64,000 nucleotides of DNA from Trichoplax sp. H2 (lineage: Eukaryota > Placozoa > Uniplacotomia > Trichoplacea), in the NCBI GenBank assembly GCA_003344405.1, contig NOWV01000047.1, positions 186,001 to 250,000 on the forward strand, written 5' to 3'. Below the pieces are notes generated by a model, which was not told the origin of the DNA, searched no databases, and worked only from the letters and a program-made list of their open reading frames with translations. A program made the translations under genes and the position numbers. Of the stretch, positions 25,801 to 37,600 are shown piece after piece (the stretch's first letter is position 1; each line of letters opens with the position of its first letter).

Positions 25801-28800
25801 TGAATAGTCAAATCCACAACTTTCAATCATGTCCGTTCGCTTCCTATTACGTGAATCGGTTACTAAACTTCGCTTCTTCCCTGTTGAGGCTGAGGTAACG
25901 GCATAAACGTATTGCCGAATTAGGATGCAAAATTAAGTTGTAAAAGTGAAAGCAGTATAATATGGATAAGAAACAAAAACCTATTTGCTACAGTAGCCTT
26001 AATTTAAGTCTATTTGCATTATCGTAAAAGATCTTGGTCAATAAAACAACGTCAATAGGAAACAATCGCACATTTTTTTTTATGTACAGTGGCAATACCA
26101 AGAGCATCAACGGTCATTCAATTATGATCTCATGTAAGCATAAACTAGCAATCTTTTCAAGTATAAGAAATGATGATAGAAATATTTACGTCGTGGTAGA
26201 TCAATCCCTTCGCTAAAAAAAGCTGGCCTTGTCATTAATGTAGCTGATTCATTACAGGCCTAAAAATCAGATGAGACGCAATTAGAGATAGGGCTACTGA
26301 TTTCTTTCAAATTTTGAAGGCAGCAGCCACTTCTGCAAGTAACATTTGCGTATAATAAAGTAATAGATTAAAATAGTAGCAGCTGAGTAGTCAGTGGGTT
26401 AAAGTTACTGGAAAGACTTCTCCATCTTGCGATATCTACATGGGTAAGCACTAAATAAAGGGAAATTATATGTGTAATCAAGCAGTTATCATCTGACATA
26501 CGATTACTGTACTGCACACTAGGTCGGATATAAAACTGCCTTTCGATGTGTTTACCGCAATATCTTTTATACAATCTAACGTTAGCAAAGGGTTCGACGT
26601 ATTATCCTATCCTAAATTACTACAGTATTATTATAACACTACACCAATTCCTAACTTAGGCAATGTGTTACGAAAGCTCTAATACAGCATACCAAACCCT
26701 GGAAAAATACCTGATTTATTATGATATCGGCAATACTATCAGTCTGATGGATTTGCGGAACGATCTTTTCGTATTTGGCGACAAATTGTTTGCAATTCGG
26801 CTCGAAGAAGAGGAAATTAGCTGTCCTTGGCTTCTCTTCGAATTCTTCACGCGTCATTACCCTCGCTCCACCGATATCTAAAACGCTATCCATTCAAGTT
26901 GGAGAATTCCGTATTAAAACCGAGGAATCTTCAAAGTATTTCAACGGTGGCCGACATGACCTAATGCTGATTTGCTATTGATTAGAAATATAGTTTATAT
27001 CTCGATACCTTTGGTAGCCTCGAAGCTTTTGTTCATCGTTACAGAAAATCACGACAGTACACTTTTCAAATGGTAGGTAATTTCGGGACCTAGCTTCTCT
27101 CCAAAATTTTGGAGCATGGAAGAGATTTTTTTCAACAAATGGATAATGTTTGGCATCATTTGACGACCATTCGAACTGACTTTCGTCAAGCCAGCGGCCG
27201 ACTTTCTCGCTATCGTCGATGAATGACCTTTTCAAAATCCAAATCCCTAACGGGCAAGCACCAAAACAGATTAAGGTAAGAAAGCGGATATAAATTAGAC
27301 TGTACACGATGCTTGCAAATTGTTAGAGCCCAGTGGCAATGCTACAGAATTTCAGGCTCTCCATATACGATATCTGCTAATACAGATTGCAACTTGAAGA
27401 CTACGTCTTCCATAATAAATGTAGTGTACTGTAGAGAGCACCTTTTATCGCTTTTAGTAGCAAGTGTATTTATGCATAAGCTTATTACAGCATTAAAGTG
27501 AGAGTAGTATATAAAAAGGGAATACGACCATTTACGTTCAAGTCGCGCTTCTATATTTTTCTACTGTTGGATACCAAGGGGATCAATCTACTTCTATGGT
27601 AGTTGCTAGTCTTAGTAAAAACGTCTTCGTCAAGTGGTCAACTATCCTAACAGCGGGACTGACTTAATATTTTAGGACATAGTAGAGGAATATACAAGAC
27701 ATTTTCTGAAGCTCAACTGTTTCGCTTTTATTAATCGAAGTACTCTAACATAGTTCGGAGCTCGATTGGTGGCAGCTGCAATAATTATAATGATCAGACT
27801 TTAATGAAGTTTGCACATTCTATTGAATCGAATGCAGAAATTTATCTGCTTCTCATGCAAATGTGTGTATATACTCCTATATAAAATCACAAGTTATTTG
27901 ATTTACTGTACCTTTAGCACAAGCTCCAACAAATATTCCTGATCGTGTGGGTCTTTTGCAAATAAGATGGGTGGTAGTAGAGCCAAAAGGCTAATCGTAA
28001 ACATAGAATCAAAACATCGATGGAAAAGTTAGTAACGTTCGCTTGTCAAGTTTCTTTTTTCTCTTAACAGTGTGAGCGCCAAATTTGATAATCAATACTA
28101 CGTCACGTTATTTAATTTCAGTGTAAAAAATAGAGTTGCAGTTGACGATATAAGGTAGAAAACATGCTAAAAATAAGTAGGGTGCATTCAAGACGTGATC
28201 ATGGCTGTTTCATCTGTAGATCATTTTCACTCTAATTAGGGTATTTGTACAAGAAAAACTTTTTGCTGTTACTGGCAATCATTGGATAGATTTGTTTAGA
28301 ATACCGATCGCTTGTGTTTACAGGTTAGTAGCTATGATGGCCGATTGAAAGTAATCCTTGCCGATTAGCATGCATATTTATCTTCATTCTACTAAGGGTA
28401 TTTGTACAAGAGAAACTTTTTGCTGTCATTGGCAATCGTTGGATAGATTTGTTTAGAATACCGATCGCTTGTGTTTACAGGTTAGTAGCTATGATGGCCG
28501 ATTGAAAGTAATCCTTGTCGATTAGCATGTATATTCGTTATTCATTTCAGATCGTCTTCATTCTACTAAGGGTATTTGCACAAGAAAAATTTTTTACTGT
28601 TACTGGCAATCATTGGACAGATTTGTTGAGCATACCGATCGCGCAATAACTAAATTGCAAACACTTGATACGATCGCTTGTGCTGACAGGTTAGCAGCCA
28701 TGATGGCCGATTAGCTTGGATATTCATTCTTCATTTCAGATCATCAATGACTCAAAGTAATCCATGCTCAGACTCGACTACACTAGGTATTGGTTGTTTA

Positions 28801-29001
28801 CGATTCAGTTCACATGGATTAAGGATGATCGAATGGTAGAGAAAGATAGACTAGAGAGAACAAAACTCTCTTGTAGGGATTGCCTACCAATTTATCTAAT
28901 TTGGCGCCTAATTTCATTATTTTTTCGTCCAGTTCTTCGCATTCTTTTACAGTAAAACCAGACAGTTGGATATGGTACGCATTAATATCCTCCTCGGACA
29001 T
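22803..29001 (-). CDS. SLF1: SLF1 (SMC5-SMC6 complex localization factor 1; ANKRD32/BRCTx)
   Basis: Exons read with consistent phase: 29001-28888, 27990-27913 (contains an apparent one-base loss), 27246-27009, 26885-26711, an unresolved part, about 25889-25702, 25623-25447, 25300-25087, 24411-24149, 23796-23760, 23630-23343, 23257-22803 (stop). In the family SLF1 binds phosphorylated RAD18 through N-terminal BRCT repeats and, with SLF2, brings SMC5/6 to stalled forks. Seen here: a BRCT start (Tyr-His-Ile-Gln-Leu-Ser-Gly-Phe), a second block with Val-Gly-Arg-Trp-Leu-Asp-Glu followed by Phe-Trp-Arg-Glu-Ala, a Ser-Leu-Ser-Leu-Gln-Lys motif before the repeats, and C-terminal ankyrin repeats (Gly-Glu-Thr-Lys-Leu-His-Leu-Ala-Cys; Gly-Gly-Val-Thr-Pro-Met-His-Asp-Ala). 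The start is the Met nearest the BRCT; an upstream in-frame Met exists at 29124. The exon(s) between 26710 and 25890 were not resolved; a frame near 26574-26440 is a candidate. Confidence 0.85.
28231..28745. repeat. Three-copy tandem repeat in SLF1 intron 1
   Basis: Copies start near 28231, 28386 and 28560 (spacing about 155-175 bp). They share blocks GGGTATTTGTACAAGA, CTGGCAATCATTGGATAGAT, ACCGATCGCTTGTG and TGATGGCCGATT. The first two copies are nearly identical; the third has an insertion. The repeat lies entirely within the intron between the first two coding exons of SLF1. Confidence 0.85.
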
Positions 29002-29904
29002 GGCAATTAGTGCGACTGCAAGTCGTTTCTTTGCGCTCCTACAACATTTCTTACTTCTACTCGATCCTGTCTTCACTTTGTCCATAGCGATTCCTCTTTG
29101 CTTGACTAGGATGATCAAGTCCACGAATTCTTGCTCTTGGTATTTCTACTCTATCACTATCGGTTTTTCCGGTGTTACGGAAAAGAGAAATGTAATTTTC
29201 AATCCTTTTATACCAGCGTATTGGATGCTTTGGATAGCACCGCTAGCCACCGGGAAAGAAAACGCGCCGTCATGGTACCGCAATCGAACTCATAGGTGTT
29301 ATTCCTCTTCTTCTTCTTCTTATTATTATTATTACCTTATTTACTCTGGCTGATTACTTCAATACGATATCGGGTCAATAGGCAACAGCATCGAGTTATT
29401 GGTCAACAAGGAAAACTGTTGGATTAGTTAACCTAATATGGTTTCCCAATGCGATCATTTTGGATATACCTACATCATGGCTGCATGGATTTTTAGTCAA
29501 TGGAAATCATGATTACTATTATTATTGATCAGCAAGGCGTTATGCAAAGTAATATTAAATCGCTCGCTTGAAATGGGTAGGCTAAGCCTAATAGCGCCAT
29601 ATTTCGTATTGAAATATGGAGTTTGCATACCGCCTCTCGTCGCATAAGGAAGGCATCGAGAAATGCAAATGTCAGTGCAAAGTACTTGTGGGTGTTACGA
29701 TTTGGATAGAAAATGAAAAATTGTTTACTGTCGTGTAATTAATCATAAATAAATCGATATTGACTGTGTTATCAAGGATGACTACTAGGTATTCTAGGCA
29801 GTATGAGAGTTTTGCAAAAAGGTTACGCTATCGATAGCCCGCACGAAAACTGAGCTGGATGGAAATCCAAGAGATGCAATATATGTACGATGAGTTAAAG
29901 TCAA

Positions 29905-30752
29905 GTCAAAGGTTGCTGCACAGAAGTTGCAGACGGGCATGTTGAGAGCAATTGCAAAATACGACTAGAAACAAGATGCAGTTGGTAGAGGCTAAAATGT
30001 ATAAAGTGATTATTTAGGTATTTTTGCAGTACTCCCAATGCACAACACTAGTCCATAGTAGTTTGTACTTGAAGGGTTAATACAAGAATTAAATGATCGT
30101 TCATTCTGTGTCGCTCTGTGTCTGAATAACGACGGTAGTTAGCATCATTGCCCTGCTAATAAAGCAAAGCTGCTTGACTAGCTACATTGTGAATCAACTA
30201 TTGATTCATTTTTTGGACGGAATTCGTCAAAGATTGCTACACATAAGTTGCAGACAGACAGTGCATGTTGACAGCAATCGCAAAATGCGAGTAGAAACAA
30301 GATACACTTGGTAGCGGCTAAAATGTACAAAGTGATCATTTTGGTATTTTGCAGAACACTAGTCCATAGTGGTTTGTACTTAAAGGGTTAAGCTACATTG
30401 TGAATCAACTATTGATTCATTTTTTGGACGGAATTCGTCAAAGATTGCTAAACTGTACATAAGTTGCTGACAGACAGTGCATGTTGAGAGCTATCGCAAA
30501 ATGCGAGTAGAAAGAAGATGCAGTTGATAGCGGCTAAAATGTAGCAAGTGATCATTTTGGTATTTTGCAGAACACTAGTCCATAGTGCCTTGTACTCAAG
30601 GGTTAATACAATAAATAAATTACCCTTCATTCTGTGTCGCTCTATGTCTAAATAACGACGGTAGTCAGCATTGGAGACCCTGCTAATAAAGCAAAGCTGC
30701 TTCGCTAAGCTACATTGTGAATCAACTAATGATTCATTTTTTGGACGGAATT
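29905..30752. repeat. Three-copy direct repeat upstream of SLF1
   Basis: Copies begin at about 29905, 30226 and 30437, each with GTCAAAGxTTGCT followed by AAGTTGCAGAC or a close variant, a block near GTGATCATTTTGGTATTTTG, ACTAGTCCATAGT and a terminal block TTGTGAATCAACTA..GATTCATTTTTTGGACGGAATTC. The middle copy lacks the TTCATTCTGTGTCGCTCTGTGTC section present in copies 1 and 3, so it is an internally deleted version. No coding function is seen. Confidence 0.85.
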
Positions 30753-30855
30753 CGAGATCGGACACTCGGACGCGGGTACAGCACATAGAGGTAGAGAGGA
30801 AAATGGATATTAATTATTCTTAAAGTCAATACTGTAGAAATCATTGAGAATAATG

Positions 30856-31171
30856 TCAATTGCTCATCAGAAAAATCTCTTCTACCTTTTTAACTTTTTT
30901 AAGTATTAAAAATCAAAGATGGCTTTTAGATTTGCTTTGATTTGTAATTGACAGTGTTGGCATGATCAAGGAATACTCGGGCATATTTCACCACTCAAAA
31001 CGATAACTGTATGAGCAATAATATCAATTGCTCATCAGAAAAATCTCTTCTACCTTTTTAACTTTTTTAAGTATTAAAAATCAAAGATGGCTTTTAGATT
31101 TGCTTTGATTTGTAATTGACAGTGTTGGCATGATCAAGGAATACTCGGCCATATTTCGCCACTCAAAACGA
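30856..31171. repeat. Near-identical direct repeat pair (about 147 bp, period 169)
   Basis: The block from CAATTGCTCATCAGAAAAAT to CACTCAAAACGA occurs at 30856-31002 and again at 31025-31171 with only a few differences. Such similarity implies a recent duplication. It sits between the upstream repeat array and the TIMM10 promoter. Confidence 0.9.
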
Positions 31172-31382
31172 ACAGTCAATAGTGCTACTGTATGGAAGTG
31201 CCTATACTTGAACAGGTGTAAATAGTAAGTCTATTGTATGCCAGGAAACTTCAAGAAAGAAGCTTTCAAAAGTCTGAAAGGGTACGGTACGGTATCCGAG
31301 TTCTCGACAACACGCAGGCGCAGTAAAGCACATGGTATGGTAGAAAACCTCTCTGGCTGCTCAGATGGATGTTTTACCCTGT

Positions 31383-31416
31383 CCCCTTATACTGTACAGT
31401 GTACAGTATTAAGGGG
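31383..31416. promoter_or_regulatory. GTAC palindrome upstream of TIMM10
   Basis: A 34-base nearly perfect inverted repeat with outer arms CCCCTTA / TAAGGGG and core TACTGTACA-G-TGTACAGTA. It lies 136-169 bp upstream of the TIMM10 start codon. Its promoter role is inferred from position and from similar elements upstream of other genes here. Confidence 0.5.
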
Positions 31417-31551
31417 TACTGAAATGCTGCAAGCCTATAGGCTGTCCAGGCATAAGCCACAGGTGCCATTTTAATGATTGGGTTCAGTAGAGGCAAGTTG
31501 GGCCAGTAATTGATTTACAGTGATAGAAAGAGTAGATTCCAATCAACCATC

Positions 31552-31898
31552 ATGGCTGGCAATATCAACAATTTAGACGAACAAGCTAAAATGGAAATGG
31601 TAGCTGGATTAGAAATAGAAATGATGACAGATATGTACAATAGGTGAGCTGATCATTTTTGTGGGACTTGTTATGAGCATTAAATTGACTCTGGATATTG
31701 ACCATCCATTGCCACAGGATGACCAACGTTTGCCAGAAAAAGTGCATTCCTGCAAAGTATCGTGAAGCAGAATTGAATAAGGGAGAATCCATTTGTATTG
31801 ATCGTTGTGTTGCAAAATATCTAGAAGTTCATGATCAGATTGGTAAAAGATTAACTGCGTTATCCATGCAAGATGATGCTGCTAACAAAAGAGCTTAA
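31552..31898 (+). CDS. TIMM10: Mitochondrial import inner membrane translocase subunit Tim10
   Basis: Two exons, 31552-31643 and 31718-31898, splice within an Arg codon to give 90 residues, exactly the usual Tim10 length. The small-Tim signature is present as two CX3C motifs: Cys-Gln-Lys-Lys-Cys near residue 36 and Cys-Ile-Asp-Arg-Cys near residue 61. These form the two intramolecular disulfides. Tim10 works in the intermembrane space as a hexamer with Tim9, carrying hydrophobic carrier proteins to TIM22. The start is the first ATG in good context after the promoter-proximal palindrome, and the N-terminal residues match the family. The intron is 74 bp with a GTGAGC donor. The gene converges with LLPH, whose stop lies about 1 kb downstream. 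Confidence 0.96.
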
Positions 31899-32893
31899 AG
31901 TTCATGCCACACCAAACCACGCGCTATAGCCGATGGATCATGATCATGGCTTGACTACATGGATCATATGCTTGATAAAGCGTATGTGCAAAGCGTGAAA
32001 TACAGTGCTATCGATGGCTGTTTGGTGTATCTTTGCTTTAGTAGAAATTGAGTATTCTTATTATTCTATATTATGTTTACTAAAATTGAATTATGTCGAT
32101 TAAACTATGTACTCAATGCAACATGATAATTTGTGCGTGATTAGCTTACAATGAGACACTACCATACTCAGCGTACTGTGTGATTGTTACTATTAGCAGA
32201 ATGATGAACACTAGGTTCTTGATTGATTCAATTTTCGCTAGTAACGATAGTGAAACATTTGTAAGGTATATAGAGTTGATTGCAAAGTAACAGAGTCCTA
32301 ATATATATATATATAACATACACATTCCTTTCTGTTCTCGGACTGCTAGAATAGGGGATCACATGTAGTAGTTTCTATCTCTTATGTACTGTATGCAAAA
32401 ATAGGAATGGACTGTTGTAAATCATCTTTTAAATGTACAACGCGATAACTGGATAATGAATATATTGCTGAGATAACCAGTTACTATCATGTAGTCCTAT
32501 GGCCACTGCATTATTTCCAAAAGTTGCAAAATTGACAACGTCTCATCTATTGTATGTGCTATTGGGTCTAGGTTATAACGAATCGGTCTTCATCAATACA
32601 GTATTTATCAATGAATTAATTCATTATTATAGGCAAGAAGTTTCAACGCGATTTTACATTTGCTCCTTGGCAATAGGAATTAATTTTTTATTCGGTTTGA
32701 CAATTATGTAGCAGTAGTAGTAATGTTGTAAATTCTATTTCAGCAATTACTGTCATTCAATGTTAATGTACATATTGTACAGTAGAAATATAATACAAAT
32801 AAATCGAAATTACAAATGATATGTGCCCACTTTTCTCTGTGCTATACATAAATCTGTACATTCAATCCCCAGTTGAAGACCTTTACTGTACAT
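31899..32893. other. Convergent 3' region between TIMM10 and LLPH
   Basis: About 1 kb with no supported coding exon. A TA repeat sits at about 32301-32314, and an AATAAA hexamer on the plus strand at 32798-32803 could end the TIMM10 transcript. A plus-strand frame at 32499-32711 has no recognisable similarity. Confidence 0.5.
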
Positions 32894-33661
32894 CTACCAT
32901 ACAAAGACTTTAGTTTTTCCTTTCTTTTTGATTCCTAAGCGTTTAAGTTTCTTCTGTGCTTTTAATTTCTTCTTCGCTGCGTTGGATGATTTTGATGTTT
33001 GACTCATTTCGTCATTAACATCCATCTGCCTTTCGTTATCTTTTTGAATAAGCAAGAAAATGATATTTAGATATAGCTCACCAAGGAAACTTGCATTGTA
33101 CATAACTTTGACAACAGAAATACACGATAAAGCATGAAATGGTCTAATTTAGGAAACTTATACCACTAGGTATTTATATACCTCTTACTGTAACTGCAAC
33201 TACTTCCATTGATGCGCTCGTGCATCAGAAGAATTAAGTCTCGAGTACGATTGAAGAATGGACTATTTTTCCTTCTGACATATCGTATGTTCTATACAGT
33301 ACAGTACTGTATACCGTAATACAGAATCGCACTTTAACACACCATCTACAACATGGCCTAAATTTCATCATACCATATTACAAGTAAAAGCTGTGACTAG
33401 TTGGAATAAGTCTACAAACTTTCATTTCATGCACATCAAAGCTAAAGCGAATCTGCTGCGTAGTAAGACATCATTCAAACATTACAAATCATCATCACCT
33501 TTTGTGAAATCACATTGCATCTTGGCATTGTCTTGGTCTAGCACTGACTTTTTCATATTTTGAACGGCATTTTCAAGAAGTTTGTTTTGTTTTTCTATAG
33601 TTTTCGTTCTCTTAACAGCCCGAAAATACCTTCTCCTCTTGGATCGAATACTTTTCGCCAT
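32894..33661 (-). CDS. LLPH: LLPH homologue (nucleolar ribosome-biogenesis protein)
   Basis: Two exons, 33661-33499 and 33039-32894, splice within an Asp codon to 102 residues (human about 129). The N-terminus Met-Ala-Lys-Ser-Ile-Arg-Ser-Lys-Arg followed by a dense basic stretch is the hallmark of the LLPH/Learning-associated protein 18 family. The C-terminus is Lys-rich and ends in Val-Trp, compared with Ala-Trp in human. The human protein is nucleolar and acts in pre-60S assembly. The whole protein is charged, with no membrane segment. The plus-strand frame over the first exon (33582-33812) is a shadow. A GTAC-rich block lies about 180-250 bp upstream of the start codon. Confidence 0.88.
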
Positions 33662-34610
33662 TAGCTCCGCTTACCTCGCGAGGTTGCAACTTGCTACTAC
33701 GATTTCCAAAAATGTTCAAGTCAGAAAGCATGGTTTCACACGGTGCGGTAAGCCAGTCCAGCCATACGGTGGCACGCTGCCCATGCAATGCATTTCACTG
33801 TCCGCATGGTAGTGATTGCGTATGTATAGTACTATCCCGTACAGTGTGAAGATGTAGCTACAGTATACTGTACTCTAGTGGTGACGTTACGGTACAGTAC
33901 GGTACTGTGGAATTTGGATAGACAGTATAATGCTGTAGAGTGGAAAAAAGCCCATGGGAAACTCCCCATTCTTCGGACTAGGGTATTGATTGATGAACTT
34001 AGAGGACTAGAAATTGAGCAAAGGCTTATGGCCTTAATGTCGACAAGCAGATTGAGACTCTTTCAAGGTTGCATACGAGTCTAATAATATTAGCCTAGGC
34101 ATATCATTATTGGTAGTGTCCCGCAGTAACACGTACGAGTCACTGGCTAGTTCAAAATTTTTTTAATAGCTAATAATAACAATCAGTAGTATTAGAAGAG
34201 GTGTCAAACAGCTATGCCGACGACAGAATCGTCGGGTGATAAATCAATTATCACTAACAGAATCAATACAACTACGCTACGATATCGATTAAAATTTTAA
34301 GGAATAAAAAAAGCCTGACACTAAGGCATGACAAGCATGACAACTGCCTTTGTTATGATGCAGCAATTCCAGTATAATCATTATTATTGTTATTAATGAT
34401 ATGGCCTCTGCAATATATTCAAATAATAGCATGACATGGCCTAGTACTATATGATACGTACTCTCTATACCTTTACAGTACAATACAATTACTAAATCCT
34501 AATACCAGGGTTGTCAAAATGCAAGTATTTGTAGCAATTGATTAAATACGAGTAAAATAGTCAATGGCAATCTTCAAGTCTTGATATTGCTGTATCATTG
34601 ACAGCTCCTT
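33662..34610. other. Upstream region of LLPH with GTAC elements
   Basis: No supported gene. GTAC-type elements occur at about 33838-33909, including TACAGTATACTGTA and GTTACGGTACAGTACGGTAC. A plus-strand frame at 33878-34084 has no recognisable relatives. The right part precedes the POR stop codon. Confidence 0.5.
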
Positions 34611-37600
34611 TTAACTCCAGACATCGCAAGAGTATTTACCTTGTGAGGACATCTTCTTTACAAAGGCTTCTGCTTCTGAAGCAGTTTTATTACCTTTTGT
34701 CTTAATAACGTCCAGAAGTAGTTGATGAACATCACGAGCCATATTTCTAGCGTCACTAAAAAAAATACACGTACATACCATTATAACTTGAATACCGGTA
34801 GCTTGACCATTGAAGGCACTCTCATAATTATAATATAGAAATGTAAAGTTTACTGACATACCCGCAGACATATATATGACCCCCATCATTAATCACGTTC
34901 CACAGCTCTTCAGTATTTTCTCGTAATAAATGGGTTACATATACCTTTTTATTCTGAAGTATACAACAGTAAATCCAAATTAATTTATAACAATCTAAGG
35001 AAAATCACATAATTCCTATAAAGAAACTAATAAGTTACCTGATCTCGTGAAAATGCTACATGCAATGCTGAGAGTGTTCCATCATTTTCAAATTCAGTCA
35101 ATTCATTCTGGTATAGGTAATCGATTTTTTTGTTACGACAGCCAAAATATAAAACACTCTTTCCAACTGGTTTATCTGCAATTGAAAAGGTGATGAGCTA
35201 TAAATGTCGTAGCGATAGAAAAATTTTGCAACTCATGTATCATATTGTTAAATCATGACCTTGCTTTTTCTGAAAGTTCCTTTCCTGAATAAATCCTCTA
35301 AATGGAGCCAAACCCGTTCCAGGACCGATCATTAGAATTGGTAATTGATGCTTTCTCGGTAACTTAAACTGAGATCGACGAACATAAATTGGTACACGAG
35401 GAGGATTCTCATCTAAACGAGTAACAAAATATATTATTATTTATTATAATTTATAGTAAGTGAACAATATCTGAAATTGGTTATCTGACGTATTTTACCA
35501 TTAGGTATTAGATTTTTCAACCAAGTTGTGGCAACTCCTTTATATTCGCGACCAGTTTTTGTAGTAAAATTAACCAAGACGGCAGTTACATGAATTGCAG
35601 TGGGATGAACCTGCAAAAGAAACAATAATGTAAATTGATATACTAGCTAGCAATATGCAAATAGTCATAAGGTTTAACATCAAAGACTATATTTTGCACT
35701 GGACGTACTTTAGAGGAAGATGATATCGAATAATAGCGAACTTGGAGGCGGGGAGCCAACTCTAGAATCAAATCTAGGGGCGGTTTCAATGATGGTAAAT
35801 CCTCTAAGACAGCCAGTATATTTCTTTGGCCCTTTAAAATCCATTCACTGTATTCTTTCTGAGAAATGAAGGACGAAAACTTGTCAATTGGGGTATCCAG
35901 TTCCAAAGTTGGCAATAACAATGTCGTATTATCATACCTTTCCTTCAGGTGTCGGTTTAGCTAGTAGTTTTAAAAATTCTTTCTCTTTGGGATCTTCAGT
36001 AAATTCAGTTAGCGCTTGAATAACGTGCGTACGAGGAACGCCAGCTATGTCTACGTAATAGGTTAAGGCAGTACGATAGGTACATGGGCAGGGGAAAGGA
36101 TGTTGTTTGCTGGCTTCCTCTAAACATTTTTGTCACAAATGTTCAATATTAATAAGTAGAATGTTTCTCTTACGTGATTAGTACTGTATTATATGTGTAT
36201 ATATCTGTATTACCGTCAATGTTTTTAAGAGAAAAGACTGTATCTAGGTCAACGTTCAAGCGTTGACCAATTCGTTCTACTGTTTCGCTGTCATTTTTTG
36301 GATAAATTGCAACATGATCGCCAGCTTCATATCTATTTTACATACAATCAAAATTAAGAATTTTCTGACTAAAAGTAAAGCCATAGCGATGTCTATTATA
36401 CTATTTATAGTATAATAAATTGAGACGTAAGGTATTGCTCTACTTACTTGATCCCGGAATCAGTAATGTCAAGTTCGATATGCATGCAAGATCGATCGCC
36501 TCCTTCGTGTAGCTCTCGGTTGACCCTTATAGGAGCTAGGAAAGGATTCTTAGCATCAAATGGTCTGTAATATTAGAAGAATATAGAAGTCGTGTAAGAT
36601 ATTAATTTTCATATTACTATAAACGTAATTTGTAACGATAAGATATACTATTTGCTCGCTTTTCATCATTTGTCAGTAAATTAAAAATATTTTCGAGTTG
36701 AAGGGCCAACCTCTTTTGTTTTTGGAAACTGTGTAGTCGCTGGGGTTCACCAGTGAAAATTTGGTCACTAGCCATATCATCATGAATTTCGAGATTATAT
36801 TCTCTAAGCCTATATTCGCCAAAGACGATAAACAAGCTCTAATTATTAAACTTTAAAGTAGTAACAGTAAAGTAAAATCTGCAGCAGTCGAAAATCATCC
36901 CTACACAGTATCTTCGCCTAGTGGCTCTAATCCAAATCTTTCACAGATAGATGTCCAAAATTTTTCTTTCCATGTGACAAAATCTTCCTCAATACTTTAC
37001 ACAAATGTCATAAATGTGAAATCAGTACTAAATATTTGGTGTATGGTATGTAATACGTAATGATAATGTAACCCATTGCTTTACCTTGTCAATATAAATT
37101 AAAGTTAATACTTAGTTGTAATTATATGTCAATGATGGCTAATAAATCTTATCAGCTTACTTTCCGTCATCATCGCCAAGTCCTAGATCAAAAATGCGCT
37201 CTGCTCCCAATTCAGACAATTTTTTATCAACATATTTTCCCATTGTGTTATAGTTTTCATAAGTCTTGTTACCTAATCCAAATACCTAAGTGTAACACAA
37301 CGGCTAAATATTATGATCATCATCTTAAGTAGATATTCTACTATTAGATAATTATCTCGTAGTCATAAAGTTAGAAATAGTTCGGATGCATGATTTAACT
37401 AATTTTGAAATTTTCAGTTTCTATTTTTTATTACCGCATATTTTAAATCTGATAGATTGTGTCCATCCTGTTGTAACCAATCATGAAATTCTTGAGAGTT
37501 GTCAGTAGGATCTCCTTCACCATATGTAGCCATGCAAAAGACAGCAAAGCCGTTTTCTACCTGCCCCATGTTTTCTAATTCTTCCTGTAAAGTACATGTT

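Noticed and set aside
27346-27428. Possible SLF1 BRCT exon on the minus strand
   Set aside because: It fits splice phase, but the exon at 27990-27913 matches the BRCT pattern much better (Thr-His-Leu-Ile, Ala-Cys-Ala) and joins directly to the next exon.
33878-34084. Plus-strand frame of 68 codons upstream of LLPH
   Set aside because: It starts inside a GTAC repeat and has no relatives or splice context that I can recognise.
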